Source of the DNA: Montanilutibacter psychrotolerans
GTDB taxonomy: Bacteria; Pseudomonadota; Gammaproteobacteria; Xanthomonadales; Xanthomonadaceae
Direction of reading: 5' to 3'
NCBI RefSeq assembly: GCF_003719825.1
Contig: NZ_RIBS01000010.1
Span: forward strand, 1-64,000
Length of the DNA stretch: 64,000 nucleotides
This document shows, piece after piece, positions 32,201 to 41,221 of this stretch. Both the position numbers and the translations under genes were made by a program. The notes below the pieces were generated by a model. The model saw only the letters and a list, made by a program, of their open reading frames with translations, did not search any database and was not told the origin of the DNA. How positions within the stretch are numbered: the stretch's first letter is position 1; each line of letters starts with the position of its first letter.

Positions 32201-33310
32201 TCAGACAGCCACCAGTCGCACGTCGATCGATGTCGCCTCCGGTTCGAGGAAGCGCAGCAGGGCCTCCGCCTCCTCGGCGATGTCGGAACAGGCGGGGGCC
32301 GGCTGCGGCCCGAGCAGCTTGACCTCGATGCCGGCCGCGCCGCGCGTGCAGGCGTGGCTCCAGGTCGCGCGCACGAAACCATCGACCAGCACCGCGCGCT
32401 CGCGCCGACCGTTGGACGCCATCGCGAAACGTCCCGCCAGTTCCGGCGGGATGATCCGGCTGCGGTCGGCATGCGCCAGCAGGGCGTTGTCGAACTCGGG
32501 CAGGAAGCGCACAGGCGCCGGCGTCGTGGCGGGCGGACGCGGCGCGTCGTCCAGATCGAACAGCTCGCGCCCGGCCTGGTCGCGAAACGAGCGCAGTCTC
32601 GCGCCCATCCCCTGGACCACCGCGCTGAGGCCGGTCAGGCCGGACCAGCTGCGCAGGTCGGCGATGCTGACCGGTCCGATCGCGGTCAGCGCGCGCATCA
32701 CCAGGGCCTCGGCCGCGCCCACGCCCGCCTCGTCGAGCGGCCGGTCCAGCCACTGCACCGCGGGCACGAAGCGCGGCGGGCGCGGGTAACCCCAGCGGTC
32801 GTCGCCGGGCACCGTCGCCAAGGCGATGCAGCTGCGCACCCAACTGGCCAGGCCCGCGGTCTGCGCCTGTGGGAAACGCTCGGCCAGGGCCTCGCCCACC
32901 TGTCGCGCGGTGAGCGCTCCGCCGGCAAGCAGTGCGCGCGCGGCGACCTCGAGTTCGGCCGGGTCGAACCCGCCGGCGAGGTGCCGGTTGGACACGATTT
33001 CCCGGTTCAGCAACGGCTGCAGCAGTTGCCGGAACGCAACGTAGTCGTCGACGCTGACCGTGTGGATGGTGCCGCGCAGGAAGCTGCCGCGCACGACCTC
33101 GCGCGCCTGGGCGGCGGCGACCAGCTGCTGGCCAGTGAAGTCGCTGCTGCGCGACCACAACGCCACGTACGGGTCCTTGGGCTCTTGCGATTGCAGGCCG
33201 GCGACGGCATGCACGACGTCGCGCACGGGCAGGCGCTGGCGCTTCAGCAGCAACTGGCGCGCCAGCAGCGCGCGGTTCAGTTGCAACGGGGTCAGGGGAC
33301 GATCGGGCAT
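32201..33310 (-). CDS. AlkZ-like winged-helix DNA glycosylase
   Basis: A 369-residue HTH_42/AlkZ-family protein, related to enzymes that unhook interstrand crosslinks or remove bulky lesions. The N-terminal segment has GLQSQEPKDPYVALWSR with the Q-x-Q type catalytic motif. REVVRGSFLRGTIHTVSVDDY follows. Later come a winged-helix block (LLAGGALTARQVGEAL) and FLPEFDNALLAHADRSR. The start is the ATG at 33310. Substrate preference (crosslink versus other adduct) cannot be read from sequence. Confidence 0.8.
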   Translation of the reverse strand: MPDRPLTPLQLNRALLARQLLLKRQRLPVRDVVHAVAGLQSQEPKDPYVALWSRSSDFTGQQLVAAAQAREVVRGSFLRGTIHTVSVDDYVAFRQLLQPLLNREIVSNRHLAGGFDPAELEVAARALLAGGALTARQVGEALAERFPQAQTAGLASWVRSCIALATVPGDDRWGYPRPPRFVPAVQWLDRPLDEAGVGAAEALVMRALTAIGPVSIADLRSWSGLTGLSAVVQGMGARLRSFRDQAGRELFDLDDAPRPPATTPAPVRFLPEFDNALLAHADRSRIIPPELAGRFAMASNGRRERAVLVDGFVRATWSHACTRGAAGIEVKLLGPQPAPACSDIAEEAEALLRFLEPEATSIDVRLVAV

Positions 33311-33458
33311 GGGCGGCAGTCCTTGGTGGGCTTGTCCGCGCGGCCGGCCTGTCGAGGCCGCCCGGCGGGCATCGGCGGCGGGAATGGGATCGGGCCGCCG
33401 GGCGCCTTATCCTGTGCGCCCCGTGGCCTGTCGCGCCACCCTTACCGAAGCCGCAACG

Positions 33459-33710
33459 ATGACCGATACCCTGCCCGACCGCCTTTCCACCGACCCGCGC
33501 AGCAAGTTCCACGATGCCGCCGTGCTCGAACGCGGCATCGGCATCCGCTTCAACGGCGAGGAGAAGACCAACATCGAGGAGTACTGCATCAGCGAAGGCT
33601 GGGTGCGCATGCCGGTTGGCCGCTCGCTCGATCGCCGTGGCCAGCCGATGACCATCAAGGTGAAGGGCGTGGTCGAGCCGTACTTCCTCGACGCCACGCC
33701 GGAAGCGTAA
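33459..33710 (+). CDS. DUF3297 family protein
   Basis: An 83-residue protein, MTDTLPDRLSTDPRSKFHDA, then GIGIRFNGEEKTNIEEYCISE and GQPMTIKVKGVVEP. This fits DUF3297, a small conserved proteobacterial family of unknown function. It is intact from the ATG at 33459 and convergent with the ABC permease. Confidence 0.85.
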   Translation: MTDTLPDRLSTDPRSKFHDAAVLERGIGIRFNGEEKTNIEEYCISEGWVRMPVGRSLDRRGQPMTIKVKGVVEPYFLDATPEA

Positions 33711-33770
33711 GCCCCGGCGACGCGACGGCCCGCGCGGCACACCCGCCGTGCGGGCGGCCGCGCACCACGC

Positions 33771-34528
<758 letters not shown>

Positions 34529-34532
<4 letters not shown>

Positions 34533-35485
34533 GCGCGCACCCCGTTCGCTCGCGCCGGTGCGGCATTGGAGTGCACCAGGTTGACGAAGATCTCCTCCAG
34601 CGAGCTCTCGCTGGAATGCAGGTCGCGGAAGTCGATGCCGTGTTCGTTGAGCCGCTTCAGCAGCGTGGCGATGCCGGTGTGCTCTCCCTGCGCGTCGAAG
34701 GTGTACACCAACGTGGCGCCATCGTCGGCCAGCTCCAGCGGAAGGCCGGCCAGTCCCGTTGGCAGGCGCTGCAACGGCTCCTGCAATTGCAGGGTCAGCT
34801 GCTTCTTGCCGAGCTTGCGCATCAGCACGTCCTTGTCCTCGACCACGATCAGTTCGCCCTTGCTGATCACCCCGATGCGATCGGCCATCTCCTCGGCTTC
34901 CTCGATGTAGTGCGTGGTCAGGATGATGGTCACGCCACTCTCGCGCAGCTCGCGCACCATCTTCCACATGTCGCGCCGCAGCTCGACGTCCACGCCCGCG
35001 GTGGGTTCGTCGAGGAACAGGATGGAAGGCTCGTGCGACAGCGCCTTGGCAATCAGCACGCGTCGCTTCATGCCGCCTGATAGCGCCATGATCTTGCTGT
35101 CCTTCTTTTCCCACAGCGACAGGTCCCGCAGCACCTTTTCCAGGTACGCCGGATTGGGCGGTTTGCCGAACAGTCCTCGACTGAATCGGACAGTTGCCCA
35201 GACGGTCTCGAACGCATCCGTGGACAGCTCCTGCGGCACCAGGCCGATCTTCGCGCGCGCGGCGCGGTAGTCGCCGACGATGTCGTGGCCGTCGGCGGTG
35301 ACGCTGCCAGAACTGGCGTTGACGATGCCGCAGATGATGCTGATGAGGGTGGTCTTGCCGGCGCCGTTCGGGCCGAGCAAGGCAAAGATCTCGCCGCGAC
35401 GGATGTCGAGGTCGATCGCCTTCAGGGCCTGATGGCCCGAAGCGTAGGTCTTGCCGACATTGCGGATGGAAATGATCGATTGCAC
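34529..35485 (-). CDS. ABC transporter ATP-binding protein
   Basis: A 318-residue ATPase with Walker [10 protein letters not shown], signature [15 protein letters not shown], Walker [15 protein letters not shown] and the H-loop [12 protein letters not shown]-terminal regulatory domain covers about residues 230-318, with an acidic [15 protein letters not shown] end. The family is the YadG/CcmA-type drug or polysaccharide exporter. The start is a GTG at 35485. It works with the downstream permease, with which it overlaps by 4 bases. Confidence 0.9.
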
Positions 35486-35662
35486 GTGGAAACCTCGTCG
35501 CCGAACGGTTGCCGGGCGGCTGCCCGGCGAGAATGAAGGTCAGTCCGTGGCCATGCTCGCGGCCGACGGGGTATCAGGCGCGCCCGGCGTCGTACCCGAC
35601 GCTGGATCCTAGCGCCGCCGGCCGTGCCCGGCGTGCAGGCCACCGCGCGATCGGATGCGCGC

Positions 35663-35926
35663 TCAGCCCAGTTCGCCGTAGCCACGGTGCGGGCGGGCGT
35701 CGACGGCGGGCACCCGGTCGCGGCGCAGCGAATGCAGTGCCGGCCGCAGCAGCCACACCACCGGCAGCGTCATCGCGAACGCCAGCGGCCAGACGTGCAG
35801 CCAGGTGCCGAGCAGGATCGCCGCGATGCCACTGACCAGCGCCACCGTGGAAACGCTGGCGAGGGCGGAGACAGCAGCGGCCGCGAGCACGATGCGAGCC
35901 AATCGCCCAACGGGGAAGTGCGGCAT
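35663..35926 (-). CDS. DUF2798-like small membrane protein
   Basis: An 87-residue protein with two hydrophobic segments (about residues 9-34 and 38-58), the latter containing GTWLHVWPLAFAMTLPVVWL. The size and the Trp/Pro pattern fit DUF2798. I prefer the ATG at 35926 (AAGG nine bases upstream) over 35935. The function is unknown. Confidence 0.65.
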   Translation of the reverse strand: MPHFPVGRLARIVLAAAAVSALASVSTVALVSGIAAILLGTWLHVWPLAFAMTLPVVWLLRPALHSLRRDRVPAVDARPHRGYGELG

Positions 35927-36049
35927 GGAAGGCATCCTTGCGATGGAGCGGCTAGCGTAGGCAGCCGCCCGTGTTCCGATAAGTCGGCAATCCGGGGAAG
36001 CTTCGTCCCGCGTGCGGGGCAATGCCGCCCCCATCGCGGGCATCGACAC

Positions 36050-37435
36050 TCACAACGTCGCCGCGGGCCGCACGCGTCCACCCACTGCGGTTCCGATCGC
36101 GGCCAGTGCGGTGGTGATCGCGAAGCCGCACAGGTAGGCCGCCATCGGCGAGTGTTCCAGCAGCGCCGAGAACAGCGAGCCCACCACTGCCAGCACCGTG
36201 GCGGTAAACAGCGCATCGGACAAGTGCAACGCCGACGAATTGACGCCCTGTTGTGCCGGCGGCGACAGCTCCAGGGTCAGCGCGGAGATGCTGGGAAACA
36301 CCGTGCCGACGCCGACGCCGGCAATCACCCAGCCCACCAGCGCAAACGCCAGCGGCATCGTGGGGAACACGGCCAGCGTCGCCACCGCCAGGCCCAGCGT
36401 GAGCAACGCCATGCCGGTCTGCACCACGCGCGCCGGTGACGGATCGACCATGCGCCCCCGGTACCAGGAGCCCGCCGACCACCCCACCGCGCCGATGGTC
36501 AACGCTGCGCCGGCCATCGTTGGCGACAATCCGCGCTCGCGCGACAGCAGCAGCGGCAGGAACACCTCGGTGCCGTAGAACACCGACGCGACGATGCCGC
36601 GCATCGCGATCACCGTCGGCAGTCCACGCGCTGCGCTCAGCGTGCCGCGGGGCAACAGCCGATGCATGCAGATAAGCAGAGCCACTGCCGCCAACACCAG
36701 CACCAGCGCGGCGAGCCAGCCGCGCTGCTGCCCGCCCCAATGCAACAGCAAGGCGCTGGCCGCCGCCGCGATGGCCCACGCGAGGCGATGGCGCTCGCGG
36801 GACGCGGCACCGGCCTCGTCCATCGGGTCCGGCAACGGCGTGATCGCCCGCAACGCCGGAAGCACCATCGTGGCTGCAAGCACGGCCACCACGGGCACCA
36901 GCAGGAACACCCAGCGCCAGCCGAGGTGTTCGACGATCAGACCGCTGATGGTCGGACCGACGATCGCCGGCACCACCCAGGCACCGGCGAACGCCGCGAA
37001 GACGCGCACGCGCAGCGCCGGCGGGTACACCCGACCCACGGCGACATACAGCGCCACCGACATCAGACCGCCACCGAAGCCCTGCACCACCCGTCCCAGC
37101 AGCAGAACTGCCATCGACGGCGCGAGGCCGGCCACCAGCAGCCCGATCGAGAACCACACGATGCCGTGGGTCAGTGGCGCGTGCGGCCCGCGACGGTCGG
37201 CCCAGCGACCGCACGCGACCATGCCCACCACGCTCGATGCCAGCGTCGCGGCGAAGGCCAGCGCGTACAGCGGCAAGCCGTCCAGCGACTGGGCCGCAGT
37301 CGGCATCGCGGTGGTGATCGCCAGCGCCTCGAAGGCGTGCAGCGCAATCAGTGCCACCGCGCCCAGGGTGGGCGCACGGTAGCGCGGAGCAAAAAGGCCC
37401 TCGGCGGGCGGTGCGGCGGCAACCTGCATTTCCAT
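36050..37435 (-). CDS. MFS efflux transporter under a SoxR-type promoter
   Basis: A 461-residue major facilitator with 12-14 membrane segments. MFS loops are visible (GRWADRRGPHAPL in loop 2-3, GRVVQGFGGGLMS in segment 4, and AFAGAWVVPAIVGPTISGLI typical of antiporter motif C). It is divergent from soxR. Its promoter has a 19-base spacer holding a palindrome, so it is probably switched on by SoxR in response to redox-active compounds, and exports such a compound. Confidence 0.85.
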   Translation of the reverse strand: MEMQVAAAPPAEGLFAPRYRAPTLGAVALIALHAFEALAITTAMPTAAQSLDGLPLYALAFAATLASSVVGMVACGRWADRRGPHAPLTHGIVWFSIGLLVAGLAPSMAVLLLGRVVQGFGGGLMSVALYVAVGRVYPPALRVRVFAAFAGAWVVPAIVGPTISGLIVEHLGWRWVFLLVPVVAVLAATMVLPALRAITPLPDPMDEAGAASRERHRLAWAIAAAASALLLHWGGQQRGWLAALVLVLAAVALLICMHRLLPRGTLSAARGLPTVIAMRGIVASVFYGTEVFLPLLLSRERGLSPTMAGAALTIGAVGWSAGSWYRGRMVDPSPARVVQTGMALLTLGLAVATLAVFPTMPLAFALVGWVIAGVGVGTVFPSISALTLELSPPAQQGVNSSALHLSDALFTATVLAVVGSLFSALLEHSPMAAYLCGFAITTALAAIGTAVGGRVRPAATL

Positions 37436-37479
37436 CGATGTTCCTGTGGTTCGCGTTGACGGTCGCGATCGAGGCGGCG

Positions 37480-37510
37480 AGGATAGAAGCTCAACTTAAG
37501 TTGAGGTCAA
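37480..37510 (-). promoter_or_regulatory. SoxR-type promoter with operator in a 19-bp spacer
   Basis: The minus strand has -35 TTGACC (37510-37505) and -10 TATCCT (37485-37480), separated by exactly 19 bases. The spacer overlaps the perfect 16-base palindrome CTCAACTTAAGTTGAG (37490-37505). The overlong spacer with a centred dyad is the MerR/SoxR activation design, here pointing at the MFS gene. Confidence 0.85.
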
Positions 37511-37516
37511 GCACGC

Positions 37517-37987
37517 ATGGAATCCCACGGCGAACTCAGCGTCGGCGAACTCGCGCAGCGCAGCGGCGTGGCCGTGTCGGCGCTGCACTTCTACGAAACC
37601 AAGGGCCTGATCCACAGCCAGCGCACCGCCGGCAACCAGCGCCGTTACCCGCGCGACACCCTGCGCCGCGTGGCGGTCATCCGGGCGGCGCAGCGCGTCG
37701 GCATCCCGCTTGCGACGGTGGCCGAGGCGCTGGCGGGGCTAGGCGATGGCCGCACGCCCACGCGCGCGGACTGGACGCGGCTGTCGGCGCGATGGCGCAG
37801 CGAACTCGACGCGCGGATCGCGCAACTCAGCCTGCTGCGCGACACGCTGGACGACTGCATCGGCTGCGGTTGCCTTTCGCTCAAGCGCTGCCGACTGGCC
37901 AACCCCGCCGACGTGCTGTCCGAACAGGGCGACGGCGCGTTGCGCTGGACGACGACCGCACCGACCCGCAAAGCGCGCAGCCGCTGA
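37517..37987 (+). CDS. soxR: Redox-sensing MerR-family activator SoxR
   Basis: A 156-residue regulator. The MerR HTH covers about residues 8-75 ([20 protein letters not shown], then [19 protein letters not shown]), followed by a dimerisation helix. The 2Fe-2S cluster motif [12 protein letters not shown] lies near residues 115-126. Oxidation of the cluster activates target promoters. It starts at the ATG at 37517 just beside its operator and is divergent from the MFS exporter, its probable target. Confidence 0.93.
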   Translation: MESHGELSVGELAQRSGVAVSALHFYETKGLIHSQRTAGNQRRYPRDTLRRVAVIRAAQRVGIPLATVAEALAGLGDGRTPTRADWTRLSARWRSELDARIAQLSLLRDTLDDCIGCGCLSLKRCRLANPADVLSEQGDGALRWTTTAPTRKARSR

Positions 37988-38314
37988 CGTCGTACACCGG
38001 GTGGCGCACAACCCGGGCGGGGAGCCGCAATCGGTTTTGCTCCAACCGCGCTCCCACGGTGGTGTGTCGCCAAACTTCTCGGCAAAGGTAGGTTCGCGCG
38101 GCGATTGTGCTCGTACCCGTCGCTGCATACGGCGGCGGCTTAGGTGTGCCGCATCTCGGGGTCGCTGGGAGGCTGGGGAACGGATCGCCGCCCTGCCCAG
38201 CCCCCGCGCGCAGCAGTGGAACTTGCGCTCGCTTGCGTCGGTCGGCAGGTTTTTGATCACCCGCGGTGATGGGCAAGACAGCGCTCCGGCAATCCGGAGC
38301 GCTGTCGCATGGAC
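37988..38314. other. Intergenic region with a LysR-tail relic and a strong hairpin
   Basis: No gene is seen. On the minus strand at about 38050-38092 there is FAEKFGDTPPWER, almost identical in DNA to the end of the LysR gene at 40259 (38049-38089 versus 40269-40309). It is a leftover or copied gene end. A long hairpin at 38277-38306 follows. Confidence 0.55.
38277..38306 (-). terminator. 13-bp hairpin downstream of the hydrolase gene
   Basis: GACAGCGCTCCGG, a CAAT loop, and CCGGAGCGCTGTC form a perfect stem just after the stop of the hydrolase at 38315. The flanks lack a clear U-run, so it is a probable terminator or stabiliser rather than a textbook one. Confidence 0.6.
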
Positions 38315-39322
38315 TCAATGGCCTTCGAGGAAGTCGCGGATCAGCGTGGCGATCTGCGGCGCGTGGGTTTCCAGCGCGAAGTGACCGGTGTCGAGCAGAT
38401 GCACTTGCGCCTGCGAATTGTCGCGGCGATACGCCTCGGCACCTGCCGCCAGGAAGATTGCGTCGTTCTTGCCCCAGATCACCAGCGTCGGCGGGCGGTG
38501 CTTGCGGAAGTACGCCTGCCACTCGGGGTACTTGGGCAGGTTGTTCTGGTAGTCGTAGATCATCGCCAGCTGGATGTCCTGGTTTCCAGGGCGCTCCAGG
38601 TAGGCCTGATCCAGCGTGTACGCATCCGGGTTGACGAGGGTCGGGTCGGGCACGCCGTCGAGGTACTGCCAGCGCGTAGCCTCCGGCGACAGTGCCGCCT
38701 TGCGCAATTGTTCGCGATTGGCGGCACTGTTGTCCTTCCAGTAGGCCTTGATCGGGTCCCAGAATTCGCCGATGCCTTCGGCGTAGGCATTGCCGTTCTG
38801 GACGATCAGTGCGGTGACGCGCTCCGGATGCCGGCTGGCGAGGCGGAAGCCCACCGGCGCACCGTAGTCCATCAGGTAGAGCGCGTAGCGCTGCAGACCG
38901 AGCTGCTGGGTGAAGCTTTGCATCAGTTCGGCGTAGTGATCGAAGCTGTAGTCAAATTCATCGGGCGCGGGCGCGGCGCTCTGGCCGAAGCCGGGATAGT
39001 CAGGCGCGATCACCCGATAGCGGTCGGCCAAGCGCGGCATCAGGTCGCGGAACATCTGGCTGGAGGTCGGAAAGCCGTGTAGCAGCAGTAACACCGGCGC
39101 ATTCTGCGGACCGGCTTCGCGATAGGCGATCTCCACGCCATCGACGGTGAGCTTCCGATAGTGGACGGGATGGGCTTCGCTGCGCGTCGTTGCGGGCTCG
39201 GGCGATGCGGCGCTGCTCGCCAGGGCCAAGCTGGGCAGAGCGAGCGACGCCGCGAGCATCAGTGATGCGGTGGTGCGCAGAGCGCGCGACGGGAGGCGGG
39301 AGTAACGGGATTGCGCAGACAT
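38315..39322 (-). CDS. Exported alpha/beta hydrolase with Asp nucleophile (epoxide hydrolase/dehalogenase-like)
   Basis: A 335-residue enzyme with a signal peptide ([15 protein letters not shown]). The oxyanion motif [10 protein letters not shown] is followed by [10 protein letters not shown]. The nucleophile elbow [10 protein letters not shown] has Asp instead of Ser. Later come [10 protein letters not shown] (acidic residue) and TGHFALETH (catalytic His). Asp elbows mark epoxide hydrolases and haloalkane dehalogenases. I start at the ATG at 39322, which begins the signal region. A TetR-type operator lies 27 bases upstream and a TetR gene diverges beyond it, so it is probably repressed by that regulator. 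Confidence 0.8.
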   Translation of the reverse strand: MSAQSRYSRLPSRALRTTASLMLAASLALPSLALASSAASPEPATTRSEAHPVHYRKLTVDGVEIAYREAGPQNAPVLLLLHGFPTSSQMFRDLMPRLADRYRVIAPDYPGFGQSAAPAPDEFDYSFDHYAELMQSFTQQLGLQRYALYLMDYGAPVGFRLASRHPERVTALIVQNGNAYAEGIGEFWDPIKAYWKDNSAANREQLRKAALSPEATRWQYLDGVPDPTLVNPDAYTLDQAYLERPGNQDIQLAMIYDYQNNLPKYPEWQAYFRKHRPPTLVIWGKNDAIFLAAGAEAYRRDNSQAQVHLLDTGHFALETHAPQIATLIRDFLEGH

Positions 39323-39348
39323 GGTGTGGCTCCGTGGCGGTAGCGTTA

Positions 39349-39370
39349 TTGAACCGAACGATCGGTACAA
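39349..39370. promoter_or_regulatory. TetR-type operator upstream of the hydrolase
   Basis: TTGAACCGAACGATCGGTACAA is a near-perfect palindrome: 9-base arms with one mismatch around ACGA. It overlaps the likely hydrolase promoter. The divergent TetR-family gene at 39629 is the obvious candidate repressor. Confidence 0.7.
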
Positions 39371-39444
39371 TATGGATGAACAGGACCGCCGTCAAGCCAT
39401 GGATGAGTTGCTTCTATTGAGAACTCGAACAGTCGGCCCGTCAG

Positions 39445-39530
39445 CCGCGAAGGCGGGGATCCAGATAGATGGAATCACCGCGTCGAAGCCTTGGATAATC
39501 AGCTCCGCTGCGGCGCGCCCGCCTTCGCGG
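39445..39530. repeat. 13-bp inverted repeat around 60 bases
   Basis: CCGCGAAGGCGGG (39445-39457) and CCCGCCTTCGCGG (39518-39530) are perfect inverted copies. They look like a dispersed intergenic repeat element. The rest of 39323-39628 holds only the operator and leader; I see no gene. Confidence 0.7.
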
Positions 39531-39628
39531 GAAGGACGGCAAGGAGACAGAGGGCCCTATGGATTTGCCAGGTTGACGACGGCGCTTGTCGTGGCCATAT
39601 TGGACTGAACGTTCCAGCCATTAGACCG

Positions 39629-40186
39629 ATGCCAGCCCCCCTGCTTTCCCGCGAAGCCGTAGTCGACCGCCTGCTCGGCGCTTTCCGTCGATACGGCTAT
39701 GACGCCGCCTCGCTTGGGCAGTTGTCGGACGCCACCGGCCTGGGCCGCTCCAGCCTGTATCACTACTTTCCCGGCGGTAAGGAGGGGATGGCGCGCGCCG
39801 TCCTCGATCGCGTTGACGAGTGGGCACGCGAGGCGATTCTCGCGCCGGCGCTGGCGTCGGGAACGCCCGAGCGGCGGCTGAGCCAAGTGATTGCCGCGTT
39901 GGACAGCTACTACGGTGGCGGCGCGGAAGCCTGCCTGCTCGGCAATCTGGTGGTGGGCGACGCCCGTGCCTTGTTCCAGGACCGCCTCATCGCGTCTTTG
40001 CGCACGCTGATCGAGTGCCTGGCGCGGCTGGCGCGGGAGAAAGGCGTGTCCGAGCGCGAAGCACAGCAGCGTGCCGAAGACGCAGTGGTGCGCATCCAGG
40101 GCGCGCTGATCGTTGCGCGCGGCCTCGCCGACCCCGCACCGTTCCGGCGCGTGCTCAAGCGCCTGCCACAGGATCTGCTGGGGTGA
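39629..40186 (+). CDS. TetR/AcrR-family regulator
   Basis: A 185-residue repressor. The N-terminal HTH is LLGAFRRYGYDAASLGQLSD, then ATGLGRSSLYHYFPGGKEGM (about residues 10-55). A ligand-binding domain with ACLLGNLVVGDA follows, typical of the YcdC/LmrA-like subgroup. I use the ATG at 39629. It lies divergent from the exported hydrolase and probably binds the palindrome at 39349-39370. The effector is unknown. Confidence 0.85.
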   Translation: MPAPLLSREAVVDRLLGAFRRYGYDAASLGQLSDATGLGRSSLYHYFPGGKEGMARAVLDRVDEWAREAILAPALASGTPERRLSQVIAALDSYYGGGAEACLLGNLVVGDARALFQDRLIASLRTLIECLARLAREKGVSEREAQQRAEDAVVRIQGALIVARGLADPAPFRRVLKRLPQDLLG

Positions 40187-40258
40187 ACGCGACGCGGGGT
40201 GGGCGCCCGAGACCGTGACTCGGCAACCCGATCGATTCCGCAGCATGCCGGCAACTCG

Positions 40259-41173
40259 TCACTGCACGCGCTCCCACGGTGGTGTGTCGCCGAATTTCTC
40301 GGCAAGGAAGTCCACGAACGCGCGCACGCGCGGCGGCACCAGCCGGCGTTGCGGCATCAGCGCGGTGATGGTGGTATCGGGCAGTTTCCAGTCCGGCAGC
40401 ACCACCTGCAGGCGGCCGGCGCGCAGGTCCGCGGCCACGTGCCACGTGGAATGCAGCGAGATGCCCAGGCCGGCGACGGAGGCGTCGCGCACCAGTTCAC
40501 CCTGATTGCTCTCGATGCGACCGGTCACACGCACAACGGCTTCGCGACCCGCGCGGTCGTGCATGCGCCAGGTGTCGAGCCGGCCCTGGTTGCCCAGCAG
40601 CAACACGCACTGGTGGTTCTCCAGTTCGGCCGGCGTGGCCGGCGCACCGTGCCGCCGCAGGTAGTCGGGCGAGGCGCACAGCACGCGCCGGTTGATCGCC
40701 AGGTGGCGCGCCACCAGGGTCGAATCGTCGAGGCTGCCGATGCGGATCGCCAGGTCGAGCCCGGCGCTGATCAGATCCACCTTCTGGTCGTTGAGGTCGA
40801 CACTGACGCGCACCGCCGGGTGGCGCGCCAGGAACTCCGGCAGCAGCGGCGAGATGTACAACTTGCCGAACGTGGACGACATCGACACGCGCAACGTGCC
40901 GGCGATGCTGCAACCGGCCTTGCGCAGGCCGTCGGTCAGCGCCTCGAGTTCCTCAACCAGCCCACGTCCCTGCTCGGCCAGCAGCAGGCCCTCGGGCGTG
41001 GGGTGCAACTGGCGCGTGGTCCGGTGCAGCAGACGCACGTTGAGATCGCGCTCCAACCGCTGCAGGCGTTGGCTCGCCACCGCTACCGAGAGGTCCAGGC
41101 TGCGCGCGGCGGCGCTGATCGAGCCCAGGTCGAGCACGCGCAGGAACAGGGCGATGTCGTCGATTCGGTCCAT
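40259..41173 (-). CDS. LysR-family regulator, divergent from an MFS gene
   Basis: A 304-residue regulator with an N-terminal HTH (FLRVLDLGSISAAARSLDLS, then QRLQRLERDLNVRLLHRTTR). An LTTR effector domain follows (STFGKLYISPLLPEFLARHP). It ends VDFLAEKFGDTPPWERVQ. It belongs to the AaeR/DsdC-like group common beside efflux genes. It starts 48-100 bases from the divergent MFS gene, with a LysR-type box between them. Confidence 0.88.
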   Translation of the reverse strand: MDRIDDIALFLRVLDLGSISAAARSLDLSVAVASQRLQRLERDLNVRLLHRTTRQLHPTPEGLLLAEQGRGLVEELEALTDGLRKAGCSIAGTLRVSMSSTFGKLYISPLLPEFLARHPAVRVSVDLNDQKVDLISAGLDLAIRIGSLDDSTLVARHLAINRRVLCASPDYLRRHGAPATPAELENHQCVLLLGNQGRLDTWRMHDRAGREAVVRVTGRIESNQGELVRDASVAGLGISLHSTWHVAADLRAGRLQVVLPDWKLPDTTITALMPQRRLVPPRVRAFVDFLAEKFGDTPPWERVQ

Positions 41174-41183
41174 GACTATCAAG

Positions 41184-41202
41184 CAATCGTTGAAACTGAT
41201 TG
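41184..41202. promoter_or_regulatory. LysR-type binding site (CAATC-N9-GATTG)
   Basis: A dyad containing T-N11-A between the divergent LysR and MFS genes. Location and form fit a LysR-family box that controls both directions. Confidence 0.6.
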
Positions 41203-41221
41203 TCGATAGTGGTGGTTTTTG

